Part shown: positions 50,683-60,922 of the stretch, piece by piece
Numbering within the stretch: position 1 is the stretch's first letter
How the letters are laid out: every line of letters begins with the position of its first letter
From: an uncultured Bacteriovoracaceae bacterium
GTDB taxonomy: Bacteria > Bdellovibrionota > Bacteriovoracia > Bacteriovoracales > Bacteriovoracaceae
Direction: 5' to 3'
Assembly: GCA_950054155.1 (NCBI GenBank)
Contig: CATLOT010000008.1
Coordinates: 49,827-113,826 of the forward strand
DNA: 64,000 nucleotides
Made by a program: the position numbers and the translations under genes
The notes under the pieces: generated by a model
Told to the model about the DNA's origin: nothing
The model's database searches: none
Seen by the model: the letters and a program-made list of their open reading frames with translations, nothing else

Positions 50683-52191
50683 ATGAATAAATCTCTTTTA
50701 AGCCTAGCCCTTTGTCTCTGTTTAAATCCTATCATTGCGGATGATAATCCTCATTTCTTTGTCAATGACGTGAATGTCACGGGAAAAGACAATAAAATGC
50801 AGCTTCTCAATAGTGGATTGGCTTCCTTTCAAAAGAGGATCGACCTTGTTCGCAAAGCAAAAGAGCGAATTAGTATTGAATACTTTATATGGGAAAAGGA
50901 TAAGGCAGGGCTTCTTCTTTTTCATGAGCTTATAAAGAAGGCAAAAGAAGGTGTAAAGGTTCGCATTATTCTTGATAAATCAATTACTGTGGTTGAAATG
51001 GATGAGTATATCGCCGAAGCTCTTAAGAGTTATGGAATTGAGCTTCGCCACTACAATAGGGCTATGGATCCTATGACTGCTCAGTTGAGGACTCACCGAA
51101 AAATCCTTGTGATTGATGGAAAGGAAGGTATCACGGGTGGTCGTAATATTGGAGATGACTATTTTGATTTTGATGAGGTCTATAATTTTCTCGATCGTGA
51201 TGTTTACTTTTCGGGACCTGGCGCGAAGGCCATGCAGGACTCCTTTGATGACTTTTGGGACGCAAGTATTGTTAAGCTTCCAAAGCCGGTAGACTCAGAC
51301 GTGACAGCCAGAAGAATTAATCGCGGAGATCGTCGTAATCGTGACCGCTATAATAATGTTCGTGGCAAGCGAAATGATGAGCTGAGAGAGCAAGCAAAAG
51401 AGTGGCTTGCCAATCGCGATGAAATGCCAGCTGTTGCCGCTGAAATGGAAAAGATTGCGCGACCAATTTTAGATAATACGCCTATTTTATCTTGTCCCAA
51501 GCTCACTTATGTATCAGATTCACCTGGTGCTAAAGCTCTTACCTTAAGAAGGGATGATTTTCTTAAAGAGTATAGAAGACTCAGAAGAGTTCTCTTTGAT
51601 TTCATCGAAAATAAGACTAAGGGAGACTATATTTTAGCAAGCCCCTACTTCATGTTGAATGAGGATTGGCAGAAGCACTTGAGTGGTGCCATAAAGAACA
51701 AAGATGTTAATCCTATTATCTTTACCAATAGTTTAGGCTCTACTGATGCCTTTTATGTTGCGGCTAACTTCTATCGAATTGCTTTTAAATGGCAGGCCGC
51801 TGGGCTTGATATTTGGGTTCACGACAGTCGCTATGATGAACTCTATCCAACTCTTAATACAAAAGTCTCCTCGGCTCGTTGGGGAATGCATGAGAAGACT
51901 CAGCTCTTTAGTGATGAAGCTTTCTATATTGGCACTTATAATATCGATAATCGCTCAGACATCCTCAACGTTGAAATGGGTGTTTTTTGTGAAGGCTCAA
52001 AGGAGCTGACTGCGCTTTTAAAAGAAGATATGGAAGCTCGTTATCTCAAGGGGTATCAGTTTGTCGGTGAAAATGAAGCCGTTGATAAAGAAGGGAAGAA
52101 AGTTGATTCTTACGGCAATGCCACTTCAAAGCAGATTAAAATTATGAAGGGATTCTCTCCTCTTGCAAGACTCTTTGAACCACTGATGTAA
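50683..52191 (+). CDS. Secreted phospholipase D-family enzyme (cardiolipin synthase C-like)
   Basis: This 502-residue protein has a signal peptide (MNKSLLSLALCLCLNPIIA). The first HKD motif is complete (THRKILVIDGKEGITGGRNI); the second reads MHEKTQLFSDEAFYIGTYNI, with Ser in place of the usual Asp but an Asp next to it. Two HKD copies form one PLD active site, hydrolysing or transferring phosphatidyl groups. The layout is that of ClsC-like proteins, though the signal peptide suggests a periplasmic or secreted enzyme. The region between the motifs (about 205-265) has an insertion rich in Arg/Asn. GGGGG precedes the ATG. Confidence 0.88.
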   Translation: MNKSLLSLALCLCLNPIIADDNPHFFVNDVNVTGKDNKMQLLNSGLASFQKRIDLVRKAKERISIEYFIWEKDKAGLLLFHELIKKAKEGVKVRIILDKSITVVEMDEYIAEALKSYGIELRHYNRAMDPMTAQLRTHRKILVIDGKEGITGGRNIGDDYFDFDEVYNFLDRDVYFSGPGAKAMQDSFDDFWDASIVKLPKPVDSDVTARRINRGDRRNRDRYNNVRGKRNDELREQAKEWLANRDEMPAVAAEMEKIARPILDNTPILSCPKLTYVSDSPGAKALTLRRDDFLKEYRRLRRVLFDFIENKTKGDYILASPYFMLNEDWQKHLSGAIKNKDVNPIIFTNSLGSTDAFYVAANFYRIAFKWQAAGLDIWVHDSRYDELYPTLNTKVSSARWGMHEKTQLFSDEAFYIGTYNIDNRSDILNVEMGVFCEGSKELTALLKEDMEARYLKGYQFVGENEAVDKEGKKVDSYGNATSKQIKIMKGFSPLARLFEPLM

Positions 52192-52192
52192 A

Positions 52193-53092
52193 TTAGTGAT
52201 TGTGAGATACTTTATGGGAGTGAGTGAGTTTATCCCCAAGGTAATGGCGACACTCCCCATCAGCTCTTAATTCAATAAGACCCGTAACAGAGCCATCTTC
52301 ATTTCTTCTGGCATCTGAGGGAAGTTCATACTGAGTGGGAATATCCTTAACGACGGCTGCTGCTGCTAGGGAGCTACTAACTCCATAAAGGCTTGATACA
52401 GTATTATCATCGTAAGTTGTTGGGCTTCTTTGAACATCAGAGCGGCCAAGGTATTTGTACATAACTGAATTTGTACTGAAGCTTTCCACATGTTTTAGGC
52501 CTAGGGCATGGCCAAGCTCGTGAAGAACCACTGAGTGAAAGTCGTAGCGAAGGTTATCGTTAGAATCCATAGTGAAGTCATAATCTCTATAGTTCATGAT
52601 GACGTCAGCATGGACAATTTCAAGGTGATAACTACTTGTTCCCGCATTTCTTGGAAAGGCCTTGTAGGCGGTAATCGCAAGGGCCTGACTACTGACTCCG
52701 CTTACCCATGAATCAGAGCGGTAAACACCAAACTCAGAGTCATTGAGATATTCTTGATACGTTCCGTATTGTTTATTCACGGCTTGAGGGGCGCTTAAGT
52801 CAAAGTAACTGATTGAACTACTTGTATCATTCCAGGCTTTCATCATCTGCTCAACGGGATTGAGGCCACCAACAAGATCACCGGCGACAAAGCCATTTTC
52901 AATATCATCACTAATTTTAAAGTTGAGTCCGCTTGCTCCGAGGGCCGAGGCAGACCATTTTGTGGGGGTGGTTGCGGTGACTGTGGCCGAACCACCAGAG
53001 CTTTGTTTTTCACCCTCAACTTTGAAGCAAGAAGTGGTCGTTAGAGAAAGAAACAAACTAAAGAGTGTGTTTTTAAGAGCAATTCTGTTCAC
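52193..53092 (-). CDS. Matrixin-type metalloprotease lipoprotein
   Basis: This 299-residue protein has a signal ending TTTSC (Cys22) as lipid anchor and the matrixin zinc motif HELGHALGLKH with ligands H191, H195 and H201, base E192, and a SVMY methionine turn (209-212). It is a metzincin, like the one at 26232 but of another subgroup. The GTG start has AAGGA upstream. The C-terminus ends in His residues (THSHKVSHNH), a possible metal-binding tail. It is convergent to the PLD gene with one base between the stops. Confidence 0.87.
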   Translation of the reverse strand: MNRIALKNTLFSLFLSLTTTSCFKVEGEKQSSGGSATVTATTPTKWSASALGASGLNFKISDDIENGFVAGDLVGGLNPVEQMMKAWNDTSSSISYFDLSAPQAVNKQYGTYQEYLNDSEFGVYRSDSWVSGVSSQALAITAYKAFPRNAGTSSYHLEIVHADVIMNYRDYDFTMDSNDNLRYDFHSVVLHELGHALGLKHVESFSTNSVMYKYLGRSDVQRSPTTYDDNTVSSLYGVSSSLAAAAVVKDIPTQYELPSDARRNEDGSVTGLIELRADGECRHYLGDKLTHSHKVSHNH

Positions 53093-53202
53093 TATTATAA
53101 TCCTTAAAGCCCATGCGGATTGATGTCCGCTTATATTGGACTTTTCGGATCAGGTAATAGTGAACTTGAGTAAAACTCTAAACTTTCTCTAACTCACCGA
53201 AA

Positions 53203-53847
53203 TTATAAGCTTGCTTTCTTATGGTCAGCAAGAAACTTCTCTAAACCAATAGTAGTTAGAGGGTGATTGAAAAGGCTCTTCATGCAACTAATGGGCATGG
53301 TTGCGACATCTGCACCAACGAGTGCCGCTTCACGAACATGGTCGCTATGGCGAACACTGGCAGCCAGAATTTGTGTAGGAAATCCATAGTTATCAAAGAC
53401 CACACGAATTTCTTCAATTAGGCCCATTCCTGAGTGGCCGATATCATCGAGGCGACCAATAAAGGGGCTGATATAGGTGGCACCATTCTTAGCCGCCAGA
53501 AGGGCTTGGTTAGCGCTAAAGCATAGAGTAACGTTAGTTTTGATATTTTGATCACTCAGCACCTTACAAGCGCTAATGCCATCGATTGTAAGGGGGAGTT
53601 TGATGACAACGTTGTCATGAATTTTGGCGAGTTGTTCTGCTTCTTTAAGCATGCCACTTTTGTCGGTACTGATGACCTCTGCACTGATTGGTCCATCAAC
53701 AAGAGAGCAGATCTCTTTAATGACGTCCTCTTGAGTGCGTCCTGATTTGGCAATGAGGCTTGGGTTAGTGGTCACACCATCAACGAGGCCCCAGTCAACA
53801 GCTTCCTTGATTTCATCCACAATACCAGTGTCGAGAAAAAACTCCAT
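53203..53847 (-). CDS. tal: Transaldolase (TalC/FSA type)
   Basis: This 214-residue enzyme starts [20 protein letters not shown] and has GVTTNPSL and the Schiff-base lysine K83 in VVIKLPLT. Its short length is that of the TalC/fructose-6-phosphate aldolase subfamily, many members of which are true transaldolases in the pentose-phosphate pathway. ATG 53847 has GGAGATATT before it; the frame is open further but the family start is here. It stands alone. Confidence 0.93.
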   Translation of the reverse strand: MEFFLDTGIVDEIKEAVDWGLVDGVTTNPSLIAKSGRTQEDVIKEICSLVDGPISAEVISTDKSGMLKEAEQLAKIHDNVVIKLPLTIDGISACKVLSDQNIKTNVTLCFSANQALLAAKNGATYISPFIGRLDDIGHSGMGLIEEIRVVFDNYGFPTQILAASVRHSDHVREAALVGADVATMPISCMKSLFNHPLTTIGLEKFLADHKKASL

Positions 53848-53959
53848 AATATCTCCATACAAAAAGGGTTTGTTATTGGGCATAACAATACCTAAGGAAA
53901 TGGGCCCGTGACAAGTTTTCCACCTCGCGGCAATCAGATAAATAGGTGATAATAAAGAT

Positions 53960-54799
53960 ATGCTAGGGATAAACCAACGTGTATTGACGATGACGCTTTT
54001 TGCTCTGCTTTTTTCTACTCAGGCGAGAAGTCCGCTTGTGGATCTCAAAGTCAGAAAAGATGCCATTAAGCGCTCTCGTGTCAAAGCCCCACCTATGGAC
54101 CCCAAGCTAGAAGCCCAGATCAAAGACTCCTTCTTTGATCCCAACTATGATTACTCTGAGTTTACGGGACGGGTGACCGATCGGGACGACACTAATAGCT
54201 TAGTGAAGGTTTCAAGTGAGAATGGAAATATTAAGTTCTTTCGAAGCGGTGACCTTGTGCGTTTTCGTTTGGCGAGTCAGGAGACACGTCAGTGTCGCGG
54301 TTATGTGCGATCGGTGGAGAAGAATTTTTTCGTCCTTTATATTCAGGATATAAGTATTTGCTGGGGGAAGGGGGAGTATTTTAGAAGGGGCTCTCTTTTA
54401 GTCTTTAATTCGAGTACTCTTGCTGCTAGAGTTCGTGATGCAAGTACTTACAGGATTGTTCTTCTTAAGAGAAAGCGTGACTTTTATAAGCAACTCAACG
54501 ACATCAATCACTTTGTTTGGTCTTATGAGCAAGAGAAGATGAAAGTTGCGGCAGAATATGACGAAAAAATAACAGCCCTACGCCAAGCAAAGCAAAAGGC
54601 CCTTGATATGATGATTACAAAAAAGCAGGATTCCATTAATTTGCAGCGAGAACTTGGGGTACGCCTTGATGAGCTTGATAAAGATATTGAGTTCTATCGC
54701 ATCGATAAAGATGATCCAAAAATAGACCGATGGCATCTCGATCACGACCTTGGAAAGCCTGTCGCAAAAAGACCGAAGAGAAACTACTTTGCCCAATAA
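53960..54799 (+). CDS. Secreted protein with C-terminal coiled coil, unknown
   Basis: This 279-residue protein has an N-terminal signal ([15 protein letters not shown]). A beta-rich domain (about 60-165) with two cysteines (TRQCRG, ISICWG) may be a small OB- or SH3-like barrel. A charged helical region (about 170-245) follows and a basic tail. It recalls envelope proteins found only in Bdellovibrio-type bacteria. GATAAT lies 6 nt before the ATG and no Shine-Dalgarno is clear. The stop overlaps the start of the histidine kinase (TAATG), so it may be the kinase's accessory protein. Confidence 0.65.
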   Translation: MLGINQRVLTMTLFALLFSTQARSPLVDLKVRKDAIKRSRVKAPPMDPKLEAQIKDSFFDPNYDYSEFTGRVTDRDDTNSLVKVSSENGNIKFFRSGDLVRFRLASQETRQCRGYVRSVEKNFFVLYIQDISICWGKGEYFRRGSLLVFNSSTLAARVRDASTYRIVLLKRKRDFYKQLNDINHFVWSYEQEKMKVAAEYDEKITALRQAKQKALDMMITKKQDSINLQRELGVRLDELDKDIEFYRIDKDDPKIDRWHLDHDLGKPVAKRPKRNYFAQ

Positions 54800-56697
54800 T
54801 GAAGAATGTTAAATTAAAATTCGTCCTTCTTTGCATTCTTTCTTTTTCATCATTCGCTCAAAACCACTCCTTAATATCTCTTGATGATGTTGGAAGCTAT
54901 GTCACCTCAAAAATTCAAGTCATTACTAAAGATACCCAGGGCATAGAGGCCGAAAACCTCTTTGAACAAGAGTTTATTCCCTCCAAAAAAGAAGAAATTA
55001 AAATAGGCTACACCAACGATAAAGTGATCTTTAGGTTTAAAGCTGAAAAGAGGCAGGGGGATCAGCCCAAGGCCATCCTCTCATTTGAAAATGCACTCAG
55101 TGGCCATGTTCAGGTGTACAGAAGAAAAGAGGGGCGACTTGAATACTTAGGGGATACGGGTTCGGAAATTGCTTATCCCAAGCGGATTATTCGCGGAATG
55201 AGTCTCGCTGTTCCTGTGGAATTTAAAGGTGAAGACTATATTCTTGTTCGTGACTCAGTTCACCGATTTGATACTCGTGTTCGCGTTCTCTTTGAAAAAG
55301 ATTACTACAAGAAAGAGGGGGAAAAGAGAGGGGCTTATTTTTTCTATAGTGGAGCAGTTTTAAGTCTCATTATTTATAGTCTCTTTCTCTTTTTCTCAAC
55401 GCGAGAAAAGAACTATCTCTTTTACTCCTTATTTTGCTTCTCTATTTTTCTTGATGTTATTTCGATTGTTGGTCTTCTTGATTATGCTGTTGCGCCACTT
55501 GGTATTGCTCTTTCCTATAACCTCATTCGCTTTAGTTGCTTTGCCTGCTCCTCAGCTTTTTTCTTTGCGATTCGCTTTACTCAATCTCAAGAATGCTCTT
55601 ACTGGGTCATCAAGTATCTTAAAGGACTCATCATTTTCTGTGGGTTTATTTTCTTTGCCTCCCTTGAGCCTTGGTCTTATCTCTTTGGAAAGGCCTACCT
55701 CGGTTTTGTGATCGACTTTGTCGTGGTTTCTGGTGTCATTGCGATGATTTATCTCGCAATAAGACGATTTAGAGACGGAGTTATTAGTGCCAAATTCTAC
55801 CTTCTCAGTTGGCTCTTTATGTTTGTTGGTGTCTTTGCTTATATGGGCCATTATGTTGGCATTTTCCCAAGGATCGCATTTACAAGTCATGGACTTATGT
55901 GGGGCAATTTGATGGAGATGCTTGTTGTCTCTTTAGGTCTTGCTTATAAAATCAATGTTCTCGATAAAGAAAAGAATGATGCTATCTTAATGGCTAAGAG
56001 TAAGGAAGGTTATGAGAGGATGGCCAGAGTGCTTATTCATGATCTTAATAACCCGCTTCTTCTGATTCATCACTACACCAATCTTAGGTTTAAGCAGCCA
56101 GAGCGCTTTAGTGAAATTGAAGAAAAAGCGTGGGATAAAATTCAGTTCTCTCTCGATAAACTTAATCAAATTGTTGAGCACTATAAAAAGTATGAAGTTT
56201 CCATTCATCGCTCTAACGAAGAACTTGAATTAGAAGAGGTTAATTTAAGCCATGCTTTTGAAGAGGTGGATACTATCTTTGAAGAGAGGTTTATATCCAA
56301 AAAAATCAAGTTTAAGGTCAATCTCAATCCCAATCATAATGTCATTGCTGAGCGGGTTACTTTTATTAACGAGGTTCTTTGTAACATTATCTCCAATGCC
56401 ATCAAATTTAGTTATGAAGGAGGAACTATTCTGGTGTTCTCTGAAACCAATAAAGGGCGAATAGTAGTGACTATAAGAGATGAGGGGACGGGAATACCAC
56501 ATGAGGTTATTTCGACTCTAAAGAAAGGAGAGAAGGTCTTCTCTTCACCTGGCACTCAAGGAGAGAATGGGTTAGGTTTTGGTCTTAGCCTCGTTCAATC
56601 ATATGTGCAACAATATGGAGGAGAGCTTCATATTTTCAATGAGTCACGAACCAATAGGCGAGGAACAGAAATTAAAATTATTCTTAAATCCTCATAA
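54799..56697 (+). CDS. Sensor histidine kinase with 7TM-DISM input
   Basis: This 632-residue protein has a signal peptide and a beta-rich periplasmic domain (about 25-175). Seven membrane helices (about 180-385) follow, the 7TMR-DISM arrangement that senses carbohydrate-like or other extracellular ligands. The cytoplasmic part has a HisKA domain with H414 in LIHDLNNPLLLIHHY and a HATPase with NIISNAIKF, DEGTGIP and GLGFGLSLV. No response regulator is adjacent. It starts within the stop of the preceding gene. A longer start at 54730 would overlap that gene and is not supported. Confidence 0.9.
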   Translation: MKNVKLKFVLLCILSFSSFAQNHSLISLDDVGSYVTSKIQVITKDTQGIEAENLFEQEFIPSKKEEIKIGYTNDKVIFRFKAEKRQGDQPKAILSFENALSGHVQVYRRKEGRLEYLGDTGSEIAYPKRIIRGMSLAVPVEFKGEDYILVRDSVHRFDTRVRVLFEKDYYKKEGEKRGAYFFYSGAVLSLIIYSLFLFFSTREKNYLFYSLFCFSIFLDVISIVGLLDYAVAPLGIALSYNLIRFSCFACSSAFFFAIRFTQSQECSYWVIKYLKGLIIFCGFIFFASLEPWSYLFGKAYLGFVIDFVVVSGVIAMIYLAIRRFRDGVISAKFYLLSWLFMFVGVFAYMGHYVGIFPRIAFTSHGLMWGNLMEMLVVSLGLAYKINVLDKEKNDAILMAKSKEGYERMARVLIHDLNNPLLLIHHYTNLRFKQPERFSEIEEKAWDKIQFSLDKLNQIVEHYKKYEVSIHRSNEELELEEVNLSHAFEEVDTIFEERFISKKIKFKVNLNPNHNVIAERVTFINEVLCNIISNAIKFSYEGGTILVFSETNKGRIVVTIRDEGTGIPHEVISTLKKGEKVFSSPGTQGENGLGFGLSLVQSYVQQYGGELHIFNESRTNRRGTEIKIILKSS

Positions 56698-58869
56698 TGA
56701 GAAACTCGATAGGATCGCAGAGATATTAAATCTTGTCGACGTAATGTCTTTCTTATTCCCAAAGAGATGAAACCACGAAAGCTTTAGGGGACTTGGTATC
56801 TCCATATGCTTGACGAGGTAGAGGAAAATACTCTTATAAAGCTTTTCTTTTCCTTCACCAAGATCAGCAACTGATACAACCAGGCCACGAAAGACTTTAT
56901 AAGCTTCATCAAGTTCTTTGCGGTTTAGAATACCATTCTTATCTTTATCAAATTTGATATAGGCTGATTCGAGATTGGAGAGAATGATAATAAAGCGAGA
57001 GAGCTGGCTCTTCGTGAGAGGGCTTGTCGGATCTTCCTCTAGGCGCGAGTAGAGCTCAACGTTGATAATATAGCGGCGGACGGTCTCAACGCCACTCGTT
57101 TTAAGGTATTCAAAGAGCTTGTCATAGTAGTTTTGATACTCAAGCTTATTAAAAAAGACATGAAGAAAGTATTCTCTAAAGCATGAAATTTCAAAAGAAG
57201 CACCATCTTCACCAATGAGGGGGCAATGATTCTTGAGTTCGTCATAGACAGTATCGCTCACTTTGTAAGCATGAAGAGCATTGACGGCAAACTCAGTAAA
57301 CTCTTCACTGCCACCAGAGTCATTGCCATCAGAGTGAAACATAAAAAGGTCTGAGCTTACAATAGCATCAGTGACAAAGTCATCAAGATCTTCAGGCCAA
57401 AAATCAAACTCAACTAAGATATCTTTATAATCATTGAGAAGGGTTTTAAAATCTTCTTTATCGGCTTCCTTATGAACACTGCCTTGAGGATAGTGTCCAT
57501 AGACTTTGACAACTTTAGTAATCGCGTAGCGGAGCATACTTGAGAGTTGGAAGCCTGAGCGAAAGCGCTTGTAGTAGTTAAAGTAGTGAGACTTGCCGTC
57601 ATCGTCTTGAAAATAACGGTAGCGACTCGTTATATAGTTAAAGTTGTCCCAATGTTTCTTTAATTCATGCTTAGGAAAGAGGTGGTAATTTTCTAGTTTT
57701 GGCTGAGAGAGATTTGAAATGGCCTTGGGCGAATTCATTTGAGGTTCGAAATAAGAGTAGGTTATCTCATTGAAATAGAGCATTCCTGAGAGCTCTACCG
57801 CCCAAGTAAGGAGAGTGTTGATATCGCGATAGAGGTATTGATCAGCGGCACCGCCAAAGAACTTCTCTTTAAAATTACTAAGACCTTTATCGAGATTGTT
57901 AACATCCACATCATCACCAAAGAATTCATCAATTATGGCGAGGATATCGTGTTTGGTGAGAATGAGGTCAGTATCATTGAAGGTTTTTATTTGGCCTTTA
58001 AGTTCTTTGACCACATCAAAGTAAAAGTAGTACTCATCTGTACTTGAGGCAAATTCTTGTCCTTCAAAGAAAATGGCATCCATTCCCAGAACAACAAGGT
58101 CACTTCCCCTGTTTAGAAGATCAATAAGTTGCTCAGTCGTGAGAATGTCATTTTCTCCACCGAGGATAAGCCTCTTTATGAAGAGGAAAGACTTAATCCT
58201 CTCAACATCAATCACATCATCTTCAAGTTCAAGAATCTCAATAATATCCTCTAGAAAATCAGTGATACTTAAATGAGCTTCTGACTTTGGATCTTTAACG
58301 TAAATGGTATTAATAATATCTCTTGCGGCAAGCTCCACATAATTGAAGATCTCTTTTCTTCGTAGCCAATAGTTCTCTTTAGTAAGACCTTCAAGTTGTG
58401 AGTAGAGAGGCGCACCGTGGATGTTCACAACTCTAGCAATGTTAAAAATCTTTCCAAGGTTGGCGACATTAATCTTATCTTGAGGGTCTCTGTTGAGGAG
58501 GGTGTTAAGATTATAAACGAGCTTAAGAATATTCTTTATAAGGACTCTTTCCTCTGGAAAGAATTTATCAACAAATTGAGAGAGATCATTGCGGGCGATG
58601 AAGCGAGGGTCATCGCGGCGGACGAATTGAACGAATTGATCAAGTGTTGTTTCTAGGCAGTTGATGTCCGCGGTAATATTTTGTTCAAGTATTTTTTCTA
58701 AATTTTCCGTATTGAGTTCACAGCCACCTTGGAGGTTGCCAATATCATAGACTCCCGAGTCAGCAGGCGGGTCGTCGTTGAGACCACACGAACTGGCCAT
58801 CAATACAAAGAGCGCACATAGAGCTGTGAGAAAATGTTTTAAATCTCTAATATTGTTCCCAAATGCCAT
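56692..58869 (-). CDS. Large lipoprotein with EF-hand, unknown
   Basis: This 725-residue lipoprotein has a signal ending LMASSC and then a mostly helical, acidic chain. Near the end, FDKDKNGILNRKELDEAY (about 643-660) is a textbook EF-hand calcium loop; several looser D-rich stretches (TKHDILAIIDEFFG, LTTEQLIDLLNRG) may be degenerate EF-hand partners. It resembles large acidic lipoproteins of the Bdellovibrio lineage with no assigned role. GGAG lies before ATG 58869; ATG 58893 is less likely. The stop overlaps that of the convergent histidine kinase. Confidence 0.72.
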   Translation of the reverse strand: MAFGNNIRDLKHFLTALCALFVLMASSCGLNDDPPADSGVYDIGNLQGGCELNTENLEKILEQNITADINCLETTLDQFVQFVRRDDPRFIARNDLSQFVDKFFPEERVLIKNILKLVYNLNTLLNRDPQDKINVANLGKIFNIARVVNIHGAPLYSQLEGLTKENYWLRRKEIFNYVELAARDIINTIYVKDPKSEAHLSITDFLEDIIEILELEDDVIDVERIKSFLFIKRLILGGENDILTTEQLIDLLNRGSDLVVLGMDAIFFEGQEFASSTDEYYFYFDVVKELKGQIKTFNDTDLILTKHDILAIIDEFFGDDVDVNNLDKGLSNFKEKFFGGAADQYLYRDINTLLTWAVELSGMLYFNEITYSYFEPQMNSPKAISNLSQPKLENYHLFPKHELKKHWDNFNYITSRYRYFQDDDGKSHYFNYYKRFRSGFQLSSMLRYAITKVVKVYGHYPQGSVHKEADKEDFKTLLNDYKDILVEFDFWPEDLDDFVTDAIVSSDLFMFHSDGNDSGGSEEFTEFAVNALHAYKVSDTVYDELKNHCPLIGEDGASFEISCFREYFLHVFFNKLEYQNYYDKLFEYLKTSGVETVRRYIINVELYSRLEEDPTSPLTKSQLSRFIIILSNLESAYIKFDKDKNGILNRKELDEAYKVFRGLVVSVADLGEGKEKLYKSIFLYLVKHMEIPSPLKLSWFHLFGNKKDITSTRFNISAILSSFSL

Positions 58870-58976
58870 ATATCTCCATTTTAGAGTAAACACCCTAGAA
58901 AAGCTAAAGGTGACACATCTTGCAAGTTTATGTTTGTCTTTCTTAACGTCCTGCCCTTAAGATAGAATGAGGGACT

Positions 58977-60278
58977 ATGATAAAAAGATATTCTTTAGGT
59001 ATTTTATGCCTAATAACACATTGTGTTCAGGGTGCTGGAACTCTAACATTTGGTCAGTTTCAACGCTTGAATACCCCTCTAGATGGGGAAGTGGACAATT
59101 CCTTTGTTCAGTTCGACCTCAATGAGCGGCGTGAGAAGGGGCGATGGGATGTCGTTCTCAATGGCTCACTTCGAAAGTACACCGGGGATCGTGGTCTTCT
59201 TTACGCGATGCCCGAAGCCTATATTTCTCGCTATATTGGAAGAAGCGAATTTACGCTTGGAAGGAAAGTCGTCAATTGGAATAGCAACGACGAGTTCTGG
59301 GCGATGGGGGAGATCAATTCACTCAAGAATTTTAATCTCCTGGAAACGCAGAGAGAGGGAATCTTTGGTCTTCATCTTCATAGGCGCTATAAGAAATGGG
59401 ACTTTCTTTTCCTCGCAAGTATGGTCAATATTCCGCAGGTCAATCCCACCTTTAAAGCTGAGGGAGGGGAAATTAATGGCGTGAATGAGTGGAGTAATCT
59501 TCCTCCTCAGTTTGTCCGCTTCAGAGGGGAGGATGTCCCCGTATTCTACGACATTATTTATCCCGAAGTGGCAGATATTGCTCTTCAAGAAACAATTGCT
59601 TTTAAAGTCGATTATAAAGGTGAGAACACAGGGATTAACCTCTATGGGGGGCGAAAACCTGAGCCCGGCATCCGGATAACGGCCACGGGTTATTACGAAC
59701 AGGAATTCGGAGGCAGGGCCGTCGTTCAAGCTAAGCCCTTCATTAATCACCACAATTTTTGGGGAGTAGGTGTCAACTACTTCTTTGAGGGAAGACAATC
59801 TGAAAGAGGGCTTTCTCTTCATGGAGCCGTTGATGGGATCGTGCCTGACCGGGGTAGGGATACTATTTTTGATCAATTTGAAACCCTTAAGATTCAACCC
59901 GTTTATGATCGTATTACTTATGCTACGGCATCCCTAAAATGGAAGAGAGACTTTTTTGAGGCAAGTGTTAATGGCCTCTATCTTATTGATGGGGACAAGT
60001 TTGACGATAATGTCTTTGCCAAAAAACCACGTTGGCGTCAGGCCGTTGGCGCAAATTTCTCTTGGAACTATAGTGATCGTCTAAGACTGCATGCAGATTA
60101 TAAGTATGATGTAAAAATGTCAGATATTGCTTTTATTGCAGGGACAAGTTTTGATTTTACTAAACATATCCGTCTTGGCCTTAAAGCACAGATCATTAAG
60201 TCTCCCAATGAATCTAGCTTTTGGGCTTCGTACCGCGCGAATGATGCTTTTCTCGGTGAGATGAGCTACCGCTTCTAG
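58977..60278 (+). CDS. Outer-membrane beta-barrel protein
   Basis: This 433-residue protein has a signal peptide (MIKRYSLGILCLITHCVQGA) and about sixteen amphipathic strands, ending in FLGEMSYRF. The interior is rich in Tyr, Trp and Arg. The sequence lacks the features of TonB receptors (no plug), so it is a porin or a long-chain-lipid-type channel. GAGGG lies just before the ATG. It stands alone upstream of the chemotaxis genes. Confidence 0.72.
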   Translation: MIKRYSLGILCLITHCVQGAGTLTFGQFQRLNTPLDGEVDNSFVQFDLNERREKGRWDVVLNGSLRKYTGDRGLLYAMPEAYISRYIGRSEFTLGRKVVNWNSNDEFWAMGEINSLKNFNLLETQREGIFGLHLHRRYKKWDFLFLASMVNIPQVNPTFKAEGGEINGVNEWSNLPPQFVRFRGEDVPVFYDIIYPEVADIALQETIAFKVDYKGENTGINLYGGRKPEPGIRITATGYYEQEFGGRAVVQAKPFINHHNFWGVGVNYFFEGRQSERGLSLHGAVDGIVPDRGRDTIFDQFETLKIQPVYDRITYATASLKWKRDFFEASVNGLYLIDGDKFDDNVFAKKPRWRQAVGANFSWNYSDRLRLHADYKYDVKMSDIAFIAGTSFDFTKHIRLGLKAQIIKSPNESSFWASYRANDAFLGEMSYRF

Positions 60279-60389
60279 TATTTCCTTCTTTAATCTTCTT
60301 AACGCTTCTGTGAGGCATTCTTTCCGGTTGGAATGAATAAGGATTTGCATACAATAGAAGAAGTTCAATTTCCTCATGGAGCAAAAGAT

Positions 60390-60905
60390 ATGACAGAGTT
60401 TAATAAGCGTTATCTCGACTTTTGTAAGCCCTTTATTTTAGCGGTAAAAGAAGTCTATGAAACAATGATGGGAACAGAGATTACACCCGGGAAACCTGGT
60501 CTAAAAGAGAGTAAGAAAAGTTATGGTGATTACTCTTCGATAATGGGTATCAATGGAACCTATCAGGGGGCAGGGGCTAAGAAAAAGTTTAGAGGAAGTT
60601 TAGTTCTTAGCTGGCCTGAGGAAGTCTACATTAAGGGTGCTAGTGCTATGCTGATGGAAGACTATACAGAGTTTAATGATGAGATCGCCGATGTTGGGAT
60701 GGAAATCTGTAATATCACCATGGGAAATGCAAAGAAGGTCCTCAGTGAAGAGGGTTATCTTATCGAGATGTCGATCCCTACGTCTGTGAGTGGGAAAAAT
60801 CATGAAATAAAAGCCCAGGATGGAATCGTGACGATTGCGACTCCCATGGAGTGTGGTTTTGGAACATTTTATATTGAACTTAGTTACGAAGATTATGATT
60901 GCTAA
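60390..60905 (+). CDS. cheX: CheX-like chemotaxis phosphatase
   Basis: This protein of about 171 residues is of the CheC/CheX/FliY group. The signature DYTEFNDEIADVGMEICNIT, followed by MGNAKK, has the E-x3-N helix that attacks phospho-CheY. It would speed dephosphorylation of the CheY encoded 17 bp downstream. Start 60390 has GGAG 9 nt upstream; ATG 60333 gives 19 extra residues without a family match. Confidence 0.83.
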   Translation: MTEFNKRYLDFCKPFILAVKEVYETMMGTEITPGKPGLKESKKSYGDYSSIMGINGTYQGAGAKKKFRGSLVLSWPEEVYIKGASAMLMEDYTEFNDEIADVGMEICNITMGNAKKVLSEEGYLIEMSIPTSVSGKNHEIKAQDGIVTIATPMECGFGTFYIELSYEDYDC

Positions 60906-60922
60906 CTTTTAAGGAGTGAAAG

